Assembly: GCA_947476195.1 (NCBI GenBank)
Contig: CANJPT010000019.1
Coordinates: 1 to 47,235, forward strand
DNA: 47,235 bases
Source: Lewinellaceae bacterium
GTDB taxonomy: Bacteria > Bacteroidota > Bacteroidia > Chitinophagales > Saprospiraceae
Direction of reading: 5' to 3'
Shown here: piece by piece, positions 7,798-16,756 of the stretch
How the letters are laid out: each line of letters starts with the position of its first letter
Numbering within the stretch: position 1 is the first letter of the stretch
The notes under the pieces: model-generated
Database searches by the model: none
What the model was told of the DNA's origin: nothing
The model's input: the letters and a program-made list of their open reading frames with translations, nothing else
Translations under genes and position numbers: made by a program

Positions 7798-9282
7798 CTA
7801 AACGACGCCTGTTTTCAAAAAAACCAAGGTCTGCTCCAAATCCACACTCAAAATCCGATCAGCTTCCAATTTAGGTACCATAAGCCGATATTGAGCTCGC
7901 ATCATTTCGATATTTGGCGATGATTTTAAAGGCCTGCGATACTCCAATGCCTGCATCCCAATCATAAATTCGATTGCGAGCAATCGTTCCAGATTTAACA
8001 CGACCCTTCTTGCTTTGGTAGCTGCGTTGGCGGCCATACTCACATGATCTTCCTGTCCATTACAACTTACAATGCTATCCGTGGATGCCGGAGCACAGAG
8101 TGTTTTATTTTGATTGACAATAGCCGCTGCGGTGTATTGCGCGATCATCATCCCGGAATTTAGTCCCGGATTATTGGTCAAAAAAGGTGGAAGACCGCGC
8201 TGTCCACCAATTATTTGGTAAACCCGGCGTTCTGAGATGCTTCCCAATTCCGACAGCGCAATGGCCAGATAATCCAAGGGGAGCGCCAGGGGTTGCGCAT
8301 GAAAATTTCCGCCTGACACAATCAGGTCATCATCTGGGAATAGTATTGGGTTATCTGTCACTGAATTGACCTCCGTAACCAACATCTTTTCAATGTGAGC
8401 TATCGCATCCCGGCTTGCACCATGTACTTGAGGTACACAACGAAAAGCGTAGGGGTCTTGAACAGCTGTTTTTTCTGAATACGCTATTTCGCTATTTTCA
8501 AGAAGTTCCAACAGCTTTTTTGCCGTAGCGATTTGTCCCGCATGTGGACGTATCTGATGAATATGCGCATCTAAGGGCGAAAGGCGACAATTAAAGGCAT
8601 CAAACCCGATCGCAGCATTCAGATCGGCTAAATCTGCCAAACGCTGGGCTTCCAATAGACACCAGGTCCCGTAAGCAGCCGAAAATTGCGTCCCATTGAG
8701 CAAGGCAAGTGCTTCTTTTGCCTGAAAACGGAGCGGCTGCCAGTTGAGCTTTTTCAAGACCTCTGCAGCGGGCAGGCGATGACCTTCATACCAAACTTCC
8801 CCCAGGCCAATCAGCGGAAGGCTGAGGTGCGCCAAGGGTGCCAAATCGCCCGATGCTCCAAGGGACCCCAGTTCAAAAACAACTGGTAGAACGTCTGCAT
8901 TGTAAAAATCAATCAGCCGCTGCACCACCACTTCTCGTACGCCACTATGTCCGTAGGATAGACTCTGGATCTTCAGCAACAACATGATGCGCAACACTTC
9001 CTGAGGCACGAAATCGCCCATGCCTACGGCGTGACTAACAACCAGATTGTGTTGCAGTAGCTCCACATCAGCCTCCGAGATCCTGACATCACAGAGCGAC
9101 CCAAAACCCGTGTTGATCCCATAAAGAAGCTGGTCGTTCCCGGCAAGTTTCTGTTCGAGATAATCCCTGCAATGGCGGATTCGAGCCCGAGATTCAGTAG
9201 AAAGGGATAGGGTGGTTTTATTGGAAAGAATTCCCCCAACTATTTCGAGGGATAAGTGGCCAGGACTAATTTGGTGTATCAT
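7798..9282 (-). CDS. hutH: Histidine ammonia-lyase (aromatic amino acid lyase family)
   Basis: The 494-residue protein carries the family signature GSLGASGDLAPLAHLSL, in which Ala143-Ser144-Gly145 forms the MIO prosthetic group. It also has LYGINTGFG (Tyr54), NLVVSH (His84), KEALALLNGTQ, VQDPYAFRCVPQVHG, SDNP-like TDNPILFP, SGGNFHAQPLAL and EDHVSMAANAA. Length and motif order fit histidine ammonia-lyase, which deaminates L-histidine to urocanate as the first step of histidine degradation. No hutU, hutI or hutG lies nearby, so a role on another aromatic amino acid cannot be excluded. The start ATG at 9280-9282 leaves 30 bases to a TACCTTCG promoter element. The family is certain, the substrate probable. 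Confidence 0.82.
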   Translation of the reverse strand: MIHQISPGHLSLEIVGGILSNKTTLSLSTESRARIRHCRDYLEQKLAGNDQLLYGINTGFGSLCDVRISEADVELLQHNLVVSHAVGMGDFVPQEVLRIMLLLKIQSLSYGHSGVREVVVQRLIDFYNADVLPVVFELGSLGASGDLAPLAHLSLPLIGLGEVWYEGHRLPAAEVLKKLNWQPLRFQAKEALALLNGTQFSAAYGTWCLLEAQRLADLADLNAAIGFDAFNCRLSPLDAHIHQIRPHAGQIATAKKLLELLENSEIAYSEKTAVQDPYAFRCVPQVHGASRDAIAHIEKMLVTEVNSVTDNPILFPDDDLIVSGGNFHAQPLALPLDYLAIALSELGSISERRVYQIIGGQRGLPPFLTNNPGLNSGMMIAQYTAAAIVNQNKTLCAPASTDSIVSCNGQEDHVSMAANAATKARRVVLNLERLLAIEFMIGMQALEYRRPLKSSPNIEMMRAQYRLMVPKLEADRILSVDLEQTLVFLKTGVV

Positions 9283-9308
9283 AGAGCAGTTTTGCTAAAA
9301 TTGCAGGG

Positions 9309-9316
9309 CGAAGGTA
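9309..9316 (-). promoter_or_regulatory. Probable -7 element for hutH with overlapping dyad
   Basis: On the minus strand this reads TACCTTCG, close to TAnnTTTG, 26 bases before the start codon. CGAAGG at 9309-9314 and CCTTCG at 9343-9348 form an inverted repeat around the promoter, a possible operator. The same octamer precedes metH. Confidence 0.4.
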
Positions 9317-9595
9317 GCAAAACCATACCTGAAGGATACCTTCCTTCGACCGGATGAATGCCCAGGACCAAAGAGTTGACTATCTAAGTCTAAATGCTTT
9401 GCATTTTTGCCTGTTAAATTCAATAAAAAACGGGTTAAGCCAAGGTTAATGTTACAGTCCATTGCCCTGACTATTAGCGCGTAATTTTCTGAAAATGAAT
9501 GAGTTGGTTTTTTGTTTGGTAAATTTTTTTTCAAAAGGATACAACCTGCGAAAACCAGCGTGCATCAGAAGGCCACCAAAAGTCTGGCGAAGTCC

Positions 9596-9603
9596 TACTT
9601 TTG
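9596..9603 (+). promoter_or_regulatory. -7 promoter element for the OmpH pair
   Basis: An exact TAnnTTTG match (TACTTTTG), 106 bases before the first OmpH start, implying a leader of about 100 bases. Confidence 0.5.
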
Positions 9604-9709
9604 AGCCGGAAATTGATGCACCAGGTTCAGGTTATTAGGGAAGTTAATTTCTTCTATCCTGGCTGGTCCACAAATCAACCTAATAACATATCAACAACGA
9701 ACTGCAACC

Positions 9710-10222
9710 ATGATTAAAAGAATCGCTTCAACTGCCCTATTCGTACTCGGCCTGATGGCCTTCGCTCAAGCACAACGGATAGCTCACGTAGACGTCACTG
9801 CTGTTTTAGAAAGTCTGCCTGATTATCAAAAAGCCCAGGAGCAACTCGACAAAATCGCCACAAGCTGGCGTCAGGAAATTGCACAGGAACAAGATAAAGT
9901 TAAAGGCATGTACAGCAAGTTTCAGGCAGAGCAAGTCTTACTGAGTGAAGAGATGAAAAAGACCCGGGAAGAGGAAATAATGACAAAGGAAAAAGAAGTA
10001 CGCGAAATGCAGCGCCAAAAGTTCGGACCGGAAGGCGGCCTGTTCAAAAAACGCGAAGAACTCGTAAAGCCTATTCAAGACAAAGTGTACAGCACCATCG
10101 AGCGCTTTGCACAAGACAAAGGTTTTGAATACATTTTTGACAAAGGCAGCGCATCTGGTATGCTTTTCGCAGACAAGAAAAACGACAAAACAGAAGAAAT
10201 AAAATCCCTGTTAAAGAAATAA
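9710..10222 (+). CDS. OmpH/Skp family periplasmic chaperone, first copy
   Basis: The 170-residue product has a signal peptide (IASTALFVLGLMAFAQAQ) then the Skp/OmpH layout. A short strand RIAHVDVTAVLESLPDYQKA is followed by a long charged coiled-coil hairpin of about 90 residues rich in Lys, Glu and Gln, and a closing GFEYIFDKGSASGMLFADK segment. Skp-type trimers hold unfolded outer-membrane proteins in the periplasm on their way to the BAM machine. In many Bacteroidota two ompH genes follow bamA; here the pair is present but bamA is not in the window. The second copy begins 116 bases downstream. Confidence 0.92.
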   Translation: MIKRIASTALFVLGLMAFAQAQRIAHVDVTAVLESLPDYQKAQEQLDKIATSWRQEIAQEQDKVKGMYSKFQAEQVLLSEEMKKTREEEIMTKEKEVREMQRQKFGPEGGLFKKREELVKPIQDKVYSTIERFAQDKGFEYIFDKGSASGMLFADKKNDKTEEIKSLLKK

Positions 10223-10338
10223 GCACATTGCTTGCTTCGGGACTTTAGGCTGAATACCCTGGTTAGATTTTAAAAGGAAATAAAGTCTGACGTTTCGAAA
10301 TCCAAACCATCACAACTTACGAATCTAACACACTGTAA

Positions 10339-10845
10339 ATGAAGAAGTTTTTTCTGCTGGCCCTGGGCCTAATGATTGCCACAATCGGCTATTCACAAAA
10401 ATTTGGATACTGTAATTCCAGCGCTCTACTCACCCAGATCCCTGAGGTGAAGGCAGCTGATAGCGACCTCCAAGCCTTTCAGGCACAACTCACTAAGCGC
10501 GGGCAGGAGATGGTGAAAGCCCTGCAGGACAAAGCCACAGAACTGCAACGTAAAGATAGCCAGGGTACTATTTCACCCAAAGAGAAGGAGATACAAGGCA
10601 CAAAATTGAAAGAAGAAGAGGCCACTATTGCCAAGTATGAGCAAGAGGTGTACGAAAAACTCGGCCAAAAACGCGAAGAACTGTATAAGCCGATCCTTGA
10701 ACGGGTGAATAAAGCCATGGAGGATGTGGCAAAAGAAAACCAGTTTATGTTTGTCTTTGATCAGAACACTCAGGTTATTCTTTATGCAGACGAATCTCTT
10801 GATGTGACCAAGTTGGTAAAAGCAAAGTTAGGAATAGCCAACTAA
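10339..10845 (+). CDS. OmpH/Skp family periplasmic chaperone, second copy
   Basis: The 168-residue product has a signal peptide (FFLLALGLMIATIGYSQ) and the same fold as its neighbour: FGYCNSSALLTQIPEVKAAD, a central coiled coil with many Lys/Glu/Gln, and an ending NQFMFVFDQNTQVILYADES. The two copies are clearly diverged, so the duplication is old. They may form separate or mixed trimers. The stop codon TAA at 10843-10845 overlaps the first of two tandem copies of CTAAGCGCTTGTTC, the end motif of a dispersed repeat. Confidence 0.92.
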   Translation: MKKFFLLALGLMIATIGYSQKFGYCNSSALLTQIPEVKAADSDLQAFQAQLTKRGQEMVKALQDKATELQRKDSQGTISPKEKEIQGTKLKEEEATIAKYEQEVYEKLGQKREELYKPILERVNKAMEDVAKENQFMFVFDQNTQVILYADESLDVTKLVKAKLGIAN

Positions 10846-10864
10846 GCGCTTGTTCTGATGGCTA

Positions 10865-11035
10865 AGCGCTTGTTCGGGAATTGGTTTTGAGCCGAAAGCG
10901 AGCAAATTTTATTTCAGGCAAGGCAAAATTTGCAGTCGTCTGCGGGCGATCCGGCGTCCCGCTTGAAGCGAGATAACGCTGGATGAAATAAAATTGGCCG
11001 GTTGCAGGCCAAAATCCAATTCCCGAACAAGGGCT
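10865..11035 (-). repeat. Dispersed palindromic repeat, copy B (complete)
   Basis: This 171-bp unit is bounded by near-perfect inverted ends. AGCGCTTGTTCGGGAATTGG runs from 10865, and the complement of the right end at 11035 reads AGCCCTTGTTCGGGAATTGG; similarity continues for about 9 more bases. An inner inverted pair surrounds GCAAATTTTATTTCAGG / CAAAATTTGC. It lies opposite in orientation to copies A and C. No protein is encoded. The layout is that of a non-autonomous miniature element or a bacterial interspersed repeat. Confidence 0.85.
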
Positions 11036-11070
11036 ATTTAGGTTATAACACCACTTGTGAGTCAGCCACC

Positions 11071-11160
11071 AGACTACTGGACATTTTCTAAAATCGAGAC
11101 CTATAAGGTTTTCAAAAACCTTTTAGGTCTGGGGACAAAACAAAAATGTCCAGTAGTATG
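11071..11160. mobile_element. 90-bp hairpin miniature element with 10-bp direct repeats
   Basis: The segment is flanked on both sides by GTCAGCCACC (11061-11070 and 11161-11170), consistent with a target-site duplication. Its ends are inverted: ACTACTGGACATTTT at 11073-11087 pairs with 11143-11157. A second inner stem pairs 11097-11111 with 11116-11130 with one mismatch. There is no coding capacity, so it would need a transposase from elsewhere. Confidence 0.75.
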
Positions 11161-11227
11161 GTCAGCCACCTTTTGTTTGTTCGTTTCGTGCTTTTCCGCT
11201 GGGTTTCTGGTTTGATTTATAAGTGCC

Positions 11228-11235
11228 TAACTTTG
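11228..11235 (+). promoter_or_regulatory. -7 promoter element for the mannosyltransferase gene
   Basis: TAACTTTG fits TAnnTTTG and lies 26 bases before the ATG at 11262. Confidence 0.5.
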
Positions 11236-11261
11236 CAGCCATAAACTCCGTCTAACTTTCA

Positions 11262-12728
11262 ATGTCGCTAAACCTGTCTGACCGTACCCTATTAATTTTG
11301 GGGGCTGTACTTTGTTCCATTGCCGCGTGGTGCACAATAGGCTATCATCATCCTGATGAGCACTTCCAGATTTGGGAGTTTGCCAATTACAAACTTGGAA
11401 ATATCCAGGCCAGCGACTTACCATGGGAGTTCGCAGCGCAGATGCGACCCGGTTTGCAGCCATTTTTGGCTTACAGCCTGGTAGTAGTAGCAAGAGCGCT
11501 TGGTCTTGACAATCCCTATGTACAAGTCTTTCTGATGCGCTTGCTATGTGGGGTCGCCGCTTTATTTATCTATTGGAAATGGGCTGAATGGCTGGAGCGC
11601 GACTTAAAAAATCCGGATGCGGCACGCTGGATGCGCATAGGTTTGTTATTTTTTTGGCTAATGCCCTACCTCAATGTGCGTTTCTCTTCAGAGAACACTT
11701 CGGCGATCTGTTTCTTTGGTGGATTATTGCTTTTGGTCCGGGAATTTGAAAACCCAAAAAACAGATTCAGCTGGCAAATACTGCTTGCCGGGCTGCTGCT
11801 TGGCCTTTCCTTTTTCTTTCGATATCAGATTGCATTTGCTGTTATCGGACTTGGTGCCTGGTTGCTATTTAAAAGCAGACCGGGAATGTTACAGTGGACA
11901 GCATTGGCTACAGGAGCCTTAATCGCATTGGGATTGGGCTTCGTTAGCGATTTTTGGCTTTACGGTGAATGGGTATGCGCACCCTACAACTATTTCTTCT
12001 CCAATATAATTGAGGGTAAGGCTGCAAATTTTGGTATTTCCCCTTTTTGGTGGTACCTTACAGAGATGCCCATCGCGCTACTGCCTCCCATGAGCGTTGT
12101 GCTTATATTGTTTTGTGCCCTGGGTATTTGGTATAAGCCAAGCCATGTACTGACCTGGTGTCTGGTCCCATTCGTGCTGGCACACTCATTGGTAGCACAT
12201 AAAGAGGTAAGGTTCTTATTTCCAATGGCCATGCCCTTCTTCTTCTTCGCAGCGCTTGGTTGGGAAGTTTTTAAAGAAAGATTTGAGCTAAAAAACTGGA
12301 TGGTGAAAACCTTCGGTGTTTTCTTATGGGTAAATGGTATCGTGATGCTCTTCAGGATCTTTATTCCAGCCAAAGAAATAACGGCCTATAATAAATTCCT
12401 TTGGGAGTGGAATAACCAGCATCCAGAATCTACTTTGTATATTGTAACAAGTAAGCCTGAGGCCCCGCTCCCATTAACGATGTCTTTTTACAATACCCCT
12501 AAACAACATCGGCTAGGCTGGCACACGGACCCCCAGTATAAAAACGACACTACTGCGCTTAAATCAGGTGATCTTATGCTATTTACAACATCCTATTCAC
12601 CACCGCCATCCGGGTTCCAACTGGAACGGGTTTATGCATACTATCCGGAATTTATTTTAAGCAATAACACCAACGACTGGCAAGGTCGCTCAAGGGTCTG
12701 GTCAATCTACCAACTGATAAAGCTTTAA
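11262..12728 (+). CDS. GT22-like (Alg9/PIG-B type) membrane mannosyltransferase
   Basis: This 488-residue protein has about ten membrane helices. Near its N-terminus, in the first luminal/periplasmic loop, it has HHPDEHFQ (residues 29-36), the acidic motif of C-type glycosyltransferases that use polyprenyl-phosphate sugars. Further family-like parts are LPWEFAAQMRPGLQPFLAY, a central FRYQIAFAVIGLGAWLL helix and HKEVRFLFPMAMPFFFFAA, matching the HKExRFL motif of the Alg9/PIG-B group. It presumably adds a sugar, perhaps mannose, to a lipid-linked or surface glycan from the periplasmic side. It stands alone. The reverse-strand frame over its first 230 bases is a shadow. Confidence 0.85.
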   Translation: MSLNLSDRTLLILGAVLCSIAAWCTIGYHHPDEHFQIWEFANYKLGNIQASDLPWEFAAQMRPGLQPFLAYSLVVVARALGLDNPYVQVFLMRLLCGVAALFIYWKWAEWLERDLKNPDAARWMRIGLLFFWLMPYLNVRFSSENTSAICFFGGLLLLVREFENPKNRFSWQILLAGLLLGLSFFFRYQIAFAVIGLGAWLLFKSRPGMLQWTALATGALIALGLGFVSDFWLYGEWVCAPYNYFFSNIIEGKAANFGISPFWWYLTEMPIALLPPMSVVLILFCALGIWYKPSHVLTWCLVPFVLAHSLVAHKEVRFLFPMAMPFFFFAALGWEVFKERFELKNWMVKTFGVFLWVNGIVMLFRIFIPAKEITAYNKFLWEWNNQHPESTLYIVTSKPEAPLPLTMSFYNTPKQHRLGWHTDPQYKNDTTALKSGDLMLFTTSYSPPPSGFQLERVYAYYPEFILSNNTNDWQGRSRVWSIYQLIKL

Positions 12729-12858
12729 ATAACTTGTGACTTTCATCTGATCCCTTTCCGCCCCAAACGGCCATTCTGTTTGATTAATGAGCCCAACTAC
12801 GCGCACAAAAAGCTGGTTGTCTGTACAAAAAGAAATCTAACTGAACGTCACAAGTTAT
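12729..12858. repeat. 130-bp segment bounded by 12-bp perfect inverted ends
   Basis: ATAACTTGTGAC at 12729-12740 is exactly complementary to 12847-12858. The segment fills the gap between the convergent mannosyltransferase and metH genes. The 106-base interior makes a simple terminator unlikely, and I see no flanking duplication, so it may be a small element or chance. Confidence 0.5.
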
Positions 12859-12871
12859 GATTCAGCCGTTC

Positions 12872-15800
12872 CTAAGCATCATAATTCAACACCGGTGCCA
12901 GCCAGCGTTCCGCCTCAGCAAACGACATGCCTTTTCGCCTGGCATAGTCTTCCACCTGATCTTTGCCGATCTGACCAAGGCCAAAATATTTTGATTCAGG
13001 GTGACTGAAATACCAACCAGAGACTGCTGCAGTTGGGTACATAGCGCAACTTTCAGTCAGGTGTATGCCTGCATTTTTCTCCGGATCCAGCAATTGCCAG
13101 AGCGTTCTTTTTTCCGTATGTTCTGGACAGGCAGGGTAGCCTGGAGCGGGGCGTATGCCTTGATATTCTTCGTGTATTAGTTTTTCATTTTCGAGGCTTT
13201 CATCCTGCGCATAGCCCCAAAATTCTTTTCGTACCCGCTCGTGCATTCGCTCTGCGAGGGCTTCTGCGAGGCGGTCAGCAATGGACTTGAGCATTATCGC
13301 AGCATAATCATCGTGGTCTTTTTCAAATTTCTCCACCCATTTTTCGATGCCAATGCCTGCGGTGACTGCAAAGGCGCCAATATGGTCGACATAGTTTGCC
13401 CCCCCCAGCCCCCCCATTAGAGGAGGAGTTTCACCAGCTTCATTATTAAGTGGTGTTGTTTGAAAGGCCATTATACCACCCGTCCTTTTTTCAACTTCCT
13501 TACCCGAAATCCCAAGCTTATGCTCCTCTCCCCCCCTAATGGGGCGGGCGGGCGGGGCAATAAAGTCCGCCAGGCAAAAATTGGCCTGATCTGCAGCCTT
13601 TACGTTTTGTTGGCGGAGATGATGTAGCATCACTGTTCCAACAGCATTAGCGGCTTGATCATTGGCAGCATTTCCATCGGCAAAAGCCGCCTGTACAACA
13701 ATGTCATCCCCTAAGGTTGCCGCCGGGAAGATCCCGATTACTGCCCGGGCCTCCAACCATTTTTCATCTATGATCCGGCGCAGCATTGCTTGTGCATCCT
13801 GGTAAAGTTTTTTAGCCTCGACCCCCACAATATCATCTTCCAAAATAGCAGGATACTTACCTGCCAGTTGCCAGCTTTGAAAAAACGGCGTCCAATCAAT
13901 ATAATCGACCAGCTCTTGAAGCGGATAAATTTCAAAGGCTTTGACCCCTGTAAAATTTGGTTTGGGAGGGGTATAGTTATCCCAATCTAACTGGAGCTTC
14001 TTGGCCCGGGCCTGTTCCAGTGTCAGGTATTGTTTACTGGATTGACGACCTGCCCGCTGAATCCGGATCTGGTCATATTCTACTTTTACCCTTTCCAAAA
14101 AAGCATCATTTTCTGCTTTGTTTTTAGTCAAAAGTGAACTCACCACCGCCACAGAGCGGCTTGCATCCAATACATGGACGACTGGACCATTGGCGTATTG
14201 CGGTTCAATTTTCACTGCCGTATGGGTCTTGGAAGTTGTCGCGCCCCCAATTAGGAGGGGGATTTTCATGCCCAGGCGCTGCATTTCTTTCGCCACATGG
14301 ACCATCTCGTCCAAAGAGGGTGTAATAAGGCCCGAAAGTCCGATCACATCCACATTTTCAGCAATGGCAGCTTTCAGAATTTTATCAGCAGGCACCATTA
14401 CCCCCAGATCCACAATCTCGTAATTGTTACAACCTAACACCACGCCGACAATATTTTTGCCAATATCGTGGACGTCGCCCTTTACGGTTGCCATAAGAAT
14501 CTTACCCTTAGCCGTTATTTTGCCACCTTTTTCAGCTTCAATGAATGGTTGTAAGTAAGCCACCGCCTTTTTCATGACCCGGGCTGATTTGACGACCTGG
14601 GGCAGAAACATTTTACCAGAACCAAACAAGTCTCCTACCACGTTCATACCATCCATAAGCGGGCCTTCAATGACCTCCAGCGGGGCTGCATATAGTTTCC
14701 TTGCTTCTTCGGTATCGACTTCTACAAACTTGTCAATGCCACGCACAAGGGCGTGTGTAATGCGGTCCTGTACCGAAGCATTTCGCCAGGCCAGGTCCTC
14801 CCCAATGACTTTACCCCCAGTTTCCTTAAAGGATTCAGCCAGTTTTACCAATTCCTCGGTTGCATCTGGGTGACGGTTAAACAACACATCTTCAATACGT
14901 TGCAGGAGTTCTTTGGGGATTTGCTCATACACTTCAAGCATTCCGGCGTTTACGATGCCCATATCCATACCGGCCCGTGTGGCGTGGAAGAGAAATGCTG
15001 AGTGCATGGCTTCCCGTACATGGTTGTTGCCCCGAAAAGAAAAGGAAAGGTTACTCACACCACCCGAGATTTTTACACCCGGGCAAGTAGCCTTGATAAT
15101 ACGGGTAGCCTCAATGAAATTAATGGCATACTCGTTATGCTCCTCAATTCCCGTTGCAACTGCGAAAATATTGGGATCAAAAATAATATCCGTTGGATCG
15201 AAGCCAATCTGTGCCGTCAGGATCTTATAGGCTCGTTGGCAAATAGAGACCTTGCGTTCAATGGTATCAGCCTGTCCGAGTTCATCGAAAGCCATAACTA
15301 CCACTGCGGCACCAAAGCGCCTGCAAATATTGGCCTGACGGATGAACTCTGCCTCCCCTTCCTTCATAGAGATCGAATTGACAATGCTTTTGCCTTGTAA
15401 ACACCGGAGTCCGGCTTCGATCACCTTAAATTTTGAAGAATCTACCATCACAGGTAGTTTTGCAATGTCTGGTTCTGCAGACATCAGATTGAGAAATTTC
15501 ACCATAGCCGCCTCTGAATCGAGCAGCCCTTCATCCATATTTACATCAATTATCTGAGCCCCGCCATCCACTTGTTGTCGGGCGACCGTGAGGGCTTCCC
15601 CATAGTTGTCTTCTTTAATGAGTTTGGCGAATTTTGCGGAACCCGTCACATTGGTACGCTCTCCGATATTCACGAAGTTCATTTCAGGGCGAATAACCAG
15701 GGGTTCCATGCCTGCAAGCTGGGTATATCCACTTCCTACCCCTACCATAGGTGGTATGCGCGGAGGATATTTCTTAACGTGTTCGGCAATATGTCGGATA

Positions 15801-16756
15801 TGATCGGGGGTCGTTCCACAACATCCGCCGACAATATTGACAAAACCTGAACGGGCAAAATCTTCCATAAAAACGCACATTTCATGCGCAGTCTGGTCAT
15901 ATTCACCAAATTCATTCGGTAAACCAGCATTTGGATAAGCGCTGATAAAGCAATCCGCAATGCCTGCCAGGGTCTCCAGGTGTGGGCGCATTTCTTCAGC
16001 GCCAAGTGCACAATTTAAGCCTACCGCAAAAGGTTTGGCATGTTTCACAGAGATCCAGAATGCCTCGACAGTTTGTCCGCTCAAGGTGCGCCCGGAAGCA
16101 TCCGTAATCGTACCTGAAATGATGACCGGAAGCCGGAATCCTTTTTCTTCAAAAACTTCTTCGATTGCATAAATGGCTGATTTGCAATTTAGTACGTCGA
16201 ATATTGTTTCAACCAAAATGATGTCTGCTCCACCGTCTATAAGTCCACGAACCTGCTCGGCATAAGCATTTTTAGCCTCATCAAAGGTGATGGTACGAAA
16301 GCCGGGATCGTTGACATCGGGACTCAGGCTTAGTGTTTTATTGAGAGGCCCAAGGGCTCCGGCTACATATTTTGGAGCATTTCCATGGGTAGCTTGCCAA
16401 GTCTGGATGGCCTTTTGAGCAATTTCAGCGGCAGCTTTATTAATATCGTAACAAACCCCGAGCGGCATGTCAAACTCTGCCTGTGAAATGGCCGTTGCAT
16501 TGAACGTATTGGTTTCAATAATATCTGCGCCTGCATCCAGATATTTCAGATGAATATCCTCGATAATATCAGGCCGGGTCAGGCAAAGCACATCATAGTT
16601 GCCCTTTAATTCACGGTGGAATCCTTGAAATCGTTCGCCGCGAAAATCGTCTTCGGGTAGTTGGTACGACTGAAGGAAAACCCCCATTGATCCGTCAATG
16701 ATAAGAATGCGCTCACGGGCGGCTGCGGTAAGTTGTTTTAGTGTATCTTTTTTCAC
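12872..16756 (-). CDS. metH: Cobalamin-dependent methionine synthase with an in-frame insert
   Basis: The 1294-residue enzyme transfers the methyl group of 5-methyltetrahydrofolate to homocysteine through methylcobalamin. All modules are visible. The homocysteine-binding barrel has zinc ligands in GLNCALG (about residue 248) and GGCCGTTP (about 309). The folate-binding barrel has [18 protein letters not shown]. The B12-binding module has [11 protein letters not shown] with His763 as the cobalt ligand. The AdoMet reactivation domain has [15 protein letters not shown] and ends [18 protein letters not shown]...[10 protein letters not shown]. Between ADFIAP and [13 protein letters not shown] it carries about 50 extra residues compared with E. 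coli MetH, encoded by the palindrome-bounded segment at 13398-13558. I see no cobalamin riboswitch upstream. A TACCTTCG element lies 44 bases before the ATG. Confidence 0.97.
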   Translation of the reverse strand: MKKDTLKQLTAAARERILIIDGSMGVFLQSYQLPEDDFRGERFQGFHRELKGNYDVLCLTRPDIIEDIHLKYLDAGADIIETNTFNATAISQAEFDMPLGVCYDINKAAAEIAQKAIQTWQATHGNAPKYVAGALGPLNKTLSLSPDVNDPGFRTITFDEAKNAYAEQVRGLIDGGADIILVETIFDVLNCKSAIYAIEEVFEEKGFRLPVIISGTITDASGRTLSGQTVEAFWISVKHAKPFAVGLNCALGAEEMRPHLETLAGIADCFISAYPNAGLPNEFGEYDQTAHEMCVFMEDFARSGFVNIVGGCCGTTPDHIRHIAEHVKKYPPRIPPMVGVGSGYTQLAGMEPLVIRPEMNFVNIGERTNVTGSAKFAKLIKEDNYGEALTVARQQVDGGAQIIDVNMDEGLLDSEAAMVKFLNLMSAEPDIAKLPVMVDSSKFKVIEAGLRCLQGKSIVNSISMKEGEAEFIRQANICRRFGAAVVVMAFDELGQADTIERKVSICQRAYKILTAQIGFDPTDIIFDPNIFAVATGIEEHNEYAINFIEATRIIKATCPGVKISGGVSNLSFSFRGNNHVREAMHSAFLFHATRAGMDMGIVNAGMLEVYEQIPKELLQRIEDVLFNRHPDATEELVKLAESFKETGGKVIGEDLAWRNASVQDRITHALVRGIDKFVEVDTEEARKLYAAPLEVIEGPLMDGMNVVGDLFGSGKMFLPQVVKSARVMKKAVAYLQPFIEAEKGGKITAKGKILMATVKGDVHDIGKNIVGVVLGCNNYEIVDLGVMVPADKILKAAIAENVDVIGLSGLITPSLDEMVHVAKEMQRLGMKIPLLIGGATTSKTHTAVKIEPQYANGPVVHVLDASRSVAVVSSLLTKNKAENDAFLERVKVEYDQIRIQRAGRQSSKQYLTLEQARAKKLQLDWDNYTPPKPNFTGVKAFEIYPLQELVDYIDWTPFFQSWQLAGKYPAILEDDIVGVEAKKLYQDAQAMLRRIIDEKWLEARAVIGIFPAATLGDDIVVQAAFADGNAANDQAANAVGTVMLHHLRQQNVKAADQANFCLADFIAPPARPIRGGEEHKLGISGKEVEKRTGGIMAFQTTPLNNEAGETPPLMGGLGGANYVDHIGAFAVTAGIGIEKWVEKFEKDHDDYAAIMLKSIADRLAEALAERMHERVRKEFWGYAQDESLENEKLIHEEYQGIRPAPGYPACPEHTEKRTLWQLLDPEKNAGIHLTESCAMYPTAAVSGWYFSHPESKYFGLGQIGKDQVEDYARRKGMSFAEAERWLAPVLNYDA
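13398..13558 (-). repeat. GC-rich palindrome-bounded segment inserted in frame in metH
   Basis: On the + strand the left end (13398-13428) is C-rich with core CCCCATTAG followed by AGGAGGAG. The complement of the right end (13523-13558) aligns with it base for base around the same ATTAG core, with four mismatches in the first 23 positions. The 161-bp segment is read in the metH frame as a Gly/Pro/Glu-rich stretch ([15 protein letters not shown] ... [10 protein letters not shown]) with no counterpart in E. coli MetH. C runs of seven and eight bases make it prone to slippage. Confidence 0.7.

Larger units (their letters stand above)
9283..9709. other. Divergent intergenic region between hutH and ompH genes
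   Basis: It holds the hutH promoter element near its left end and the OmpH gene promoter at 9596-9603. Near the right end is a 9-bp inverted repeat (GTTATTAGG at 9631-9639, CCTAATAAC at 9679-9687) inside the long OmpH leader. The minus-strand open frame at 9295-9534 has no signal, motif or sensible composition, so I do not call it. Confidence 0.5.

Noticed and set aside
7798-9282. Tyrosine or phenylalanine ammonia-lyase instead of HutH
   Set aside because: Length of 494 residues and overall motif pattern match bacterial histidine ammonia-lyase better; it remains a weaker alternative because no other hut gene is nearby.
9295-9534. 79-codon minus-strand frame upstream of hutH
   Set aside because: No signal or motif; it covers the hutH promoter element and leader.
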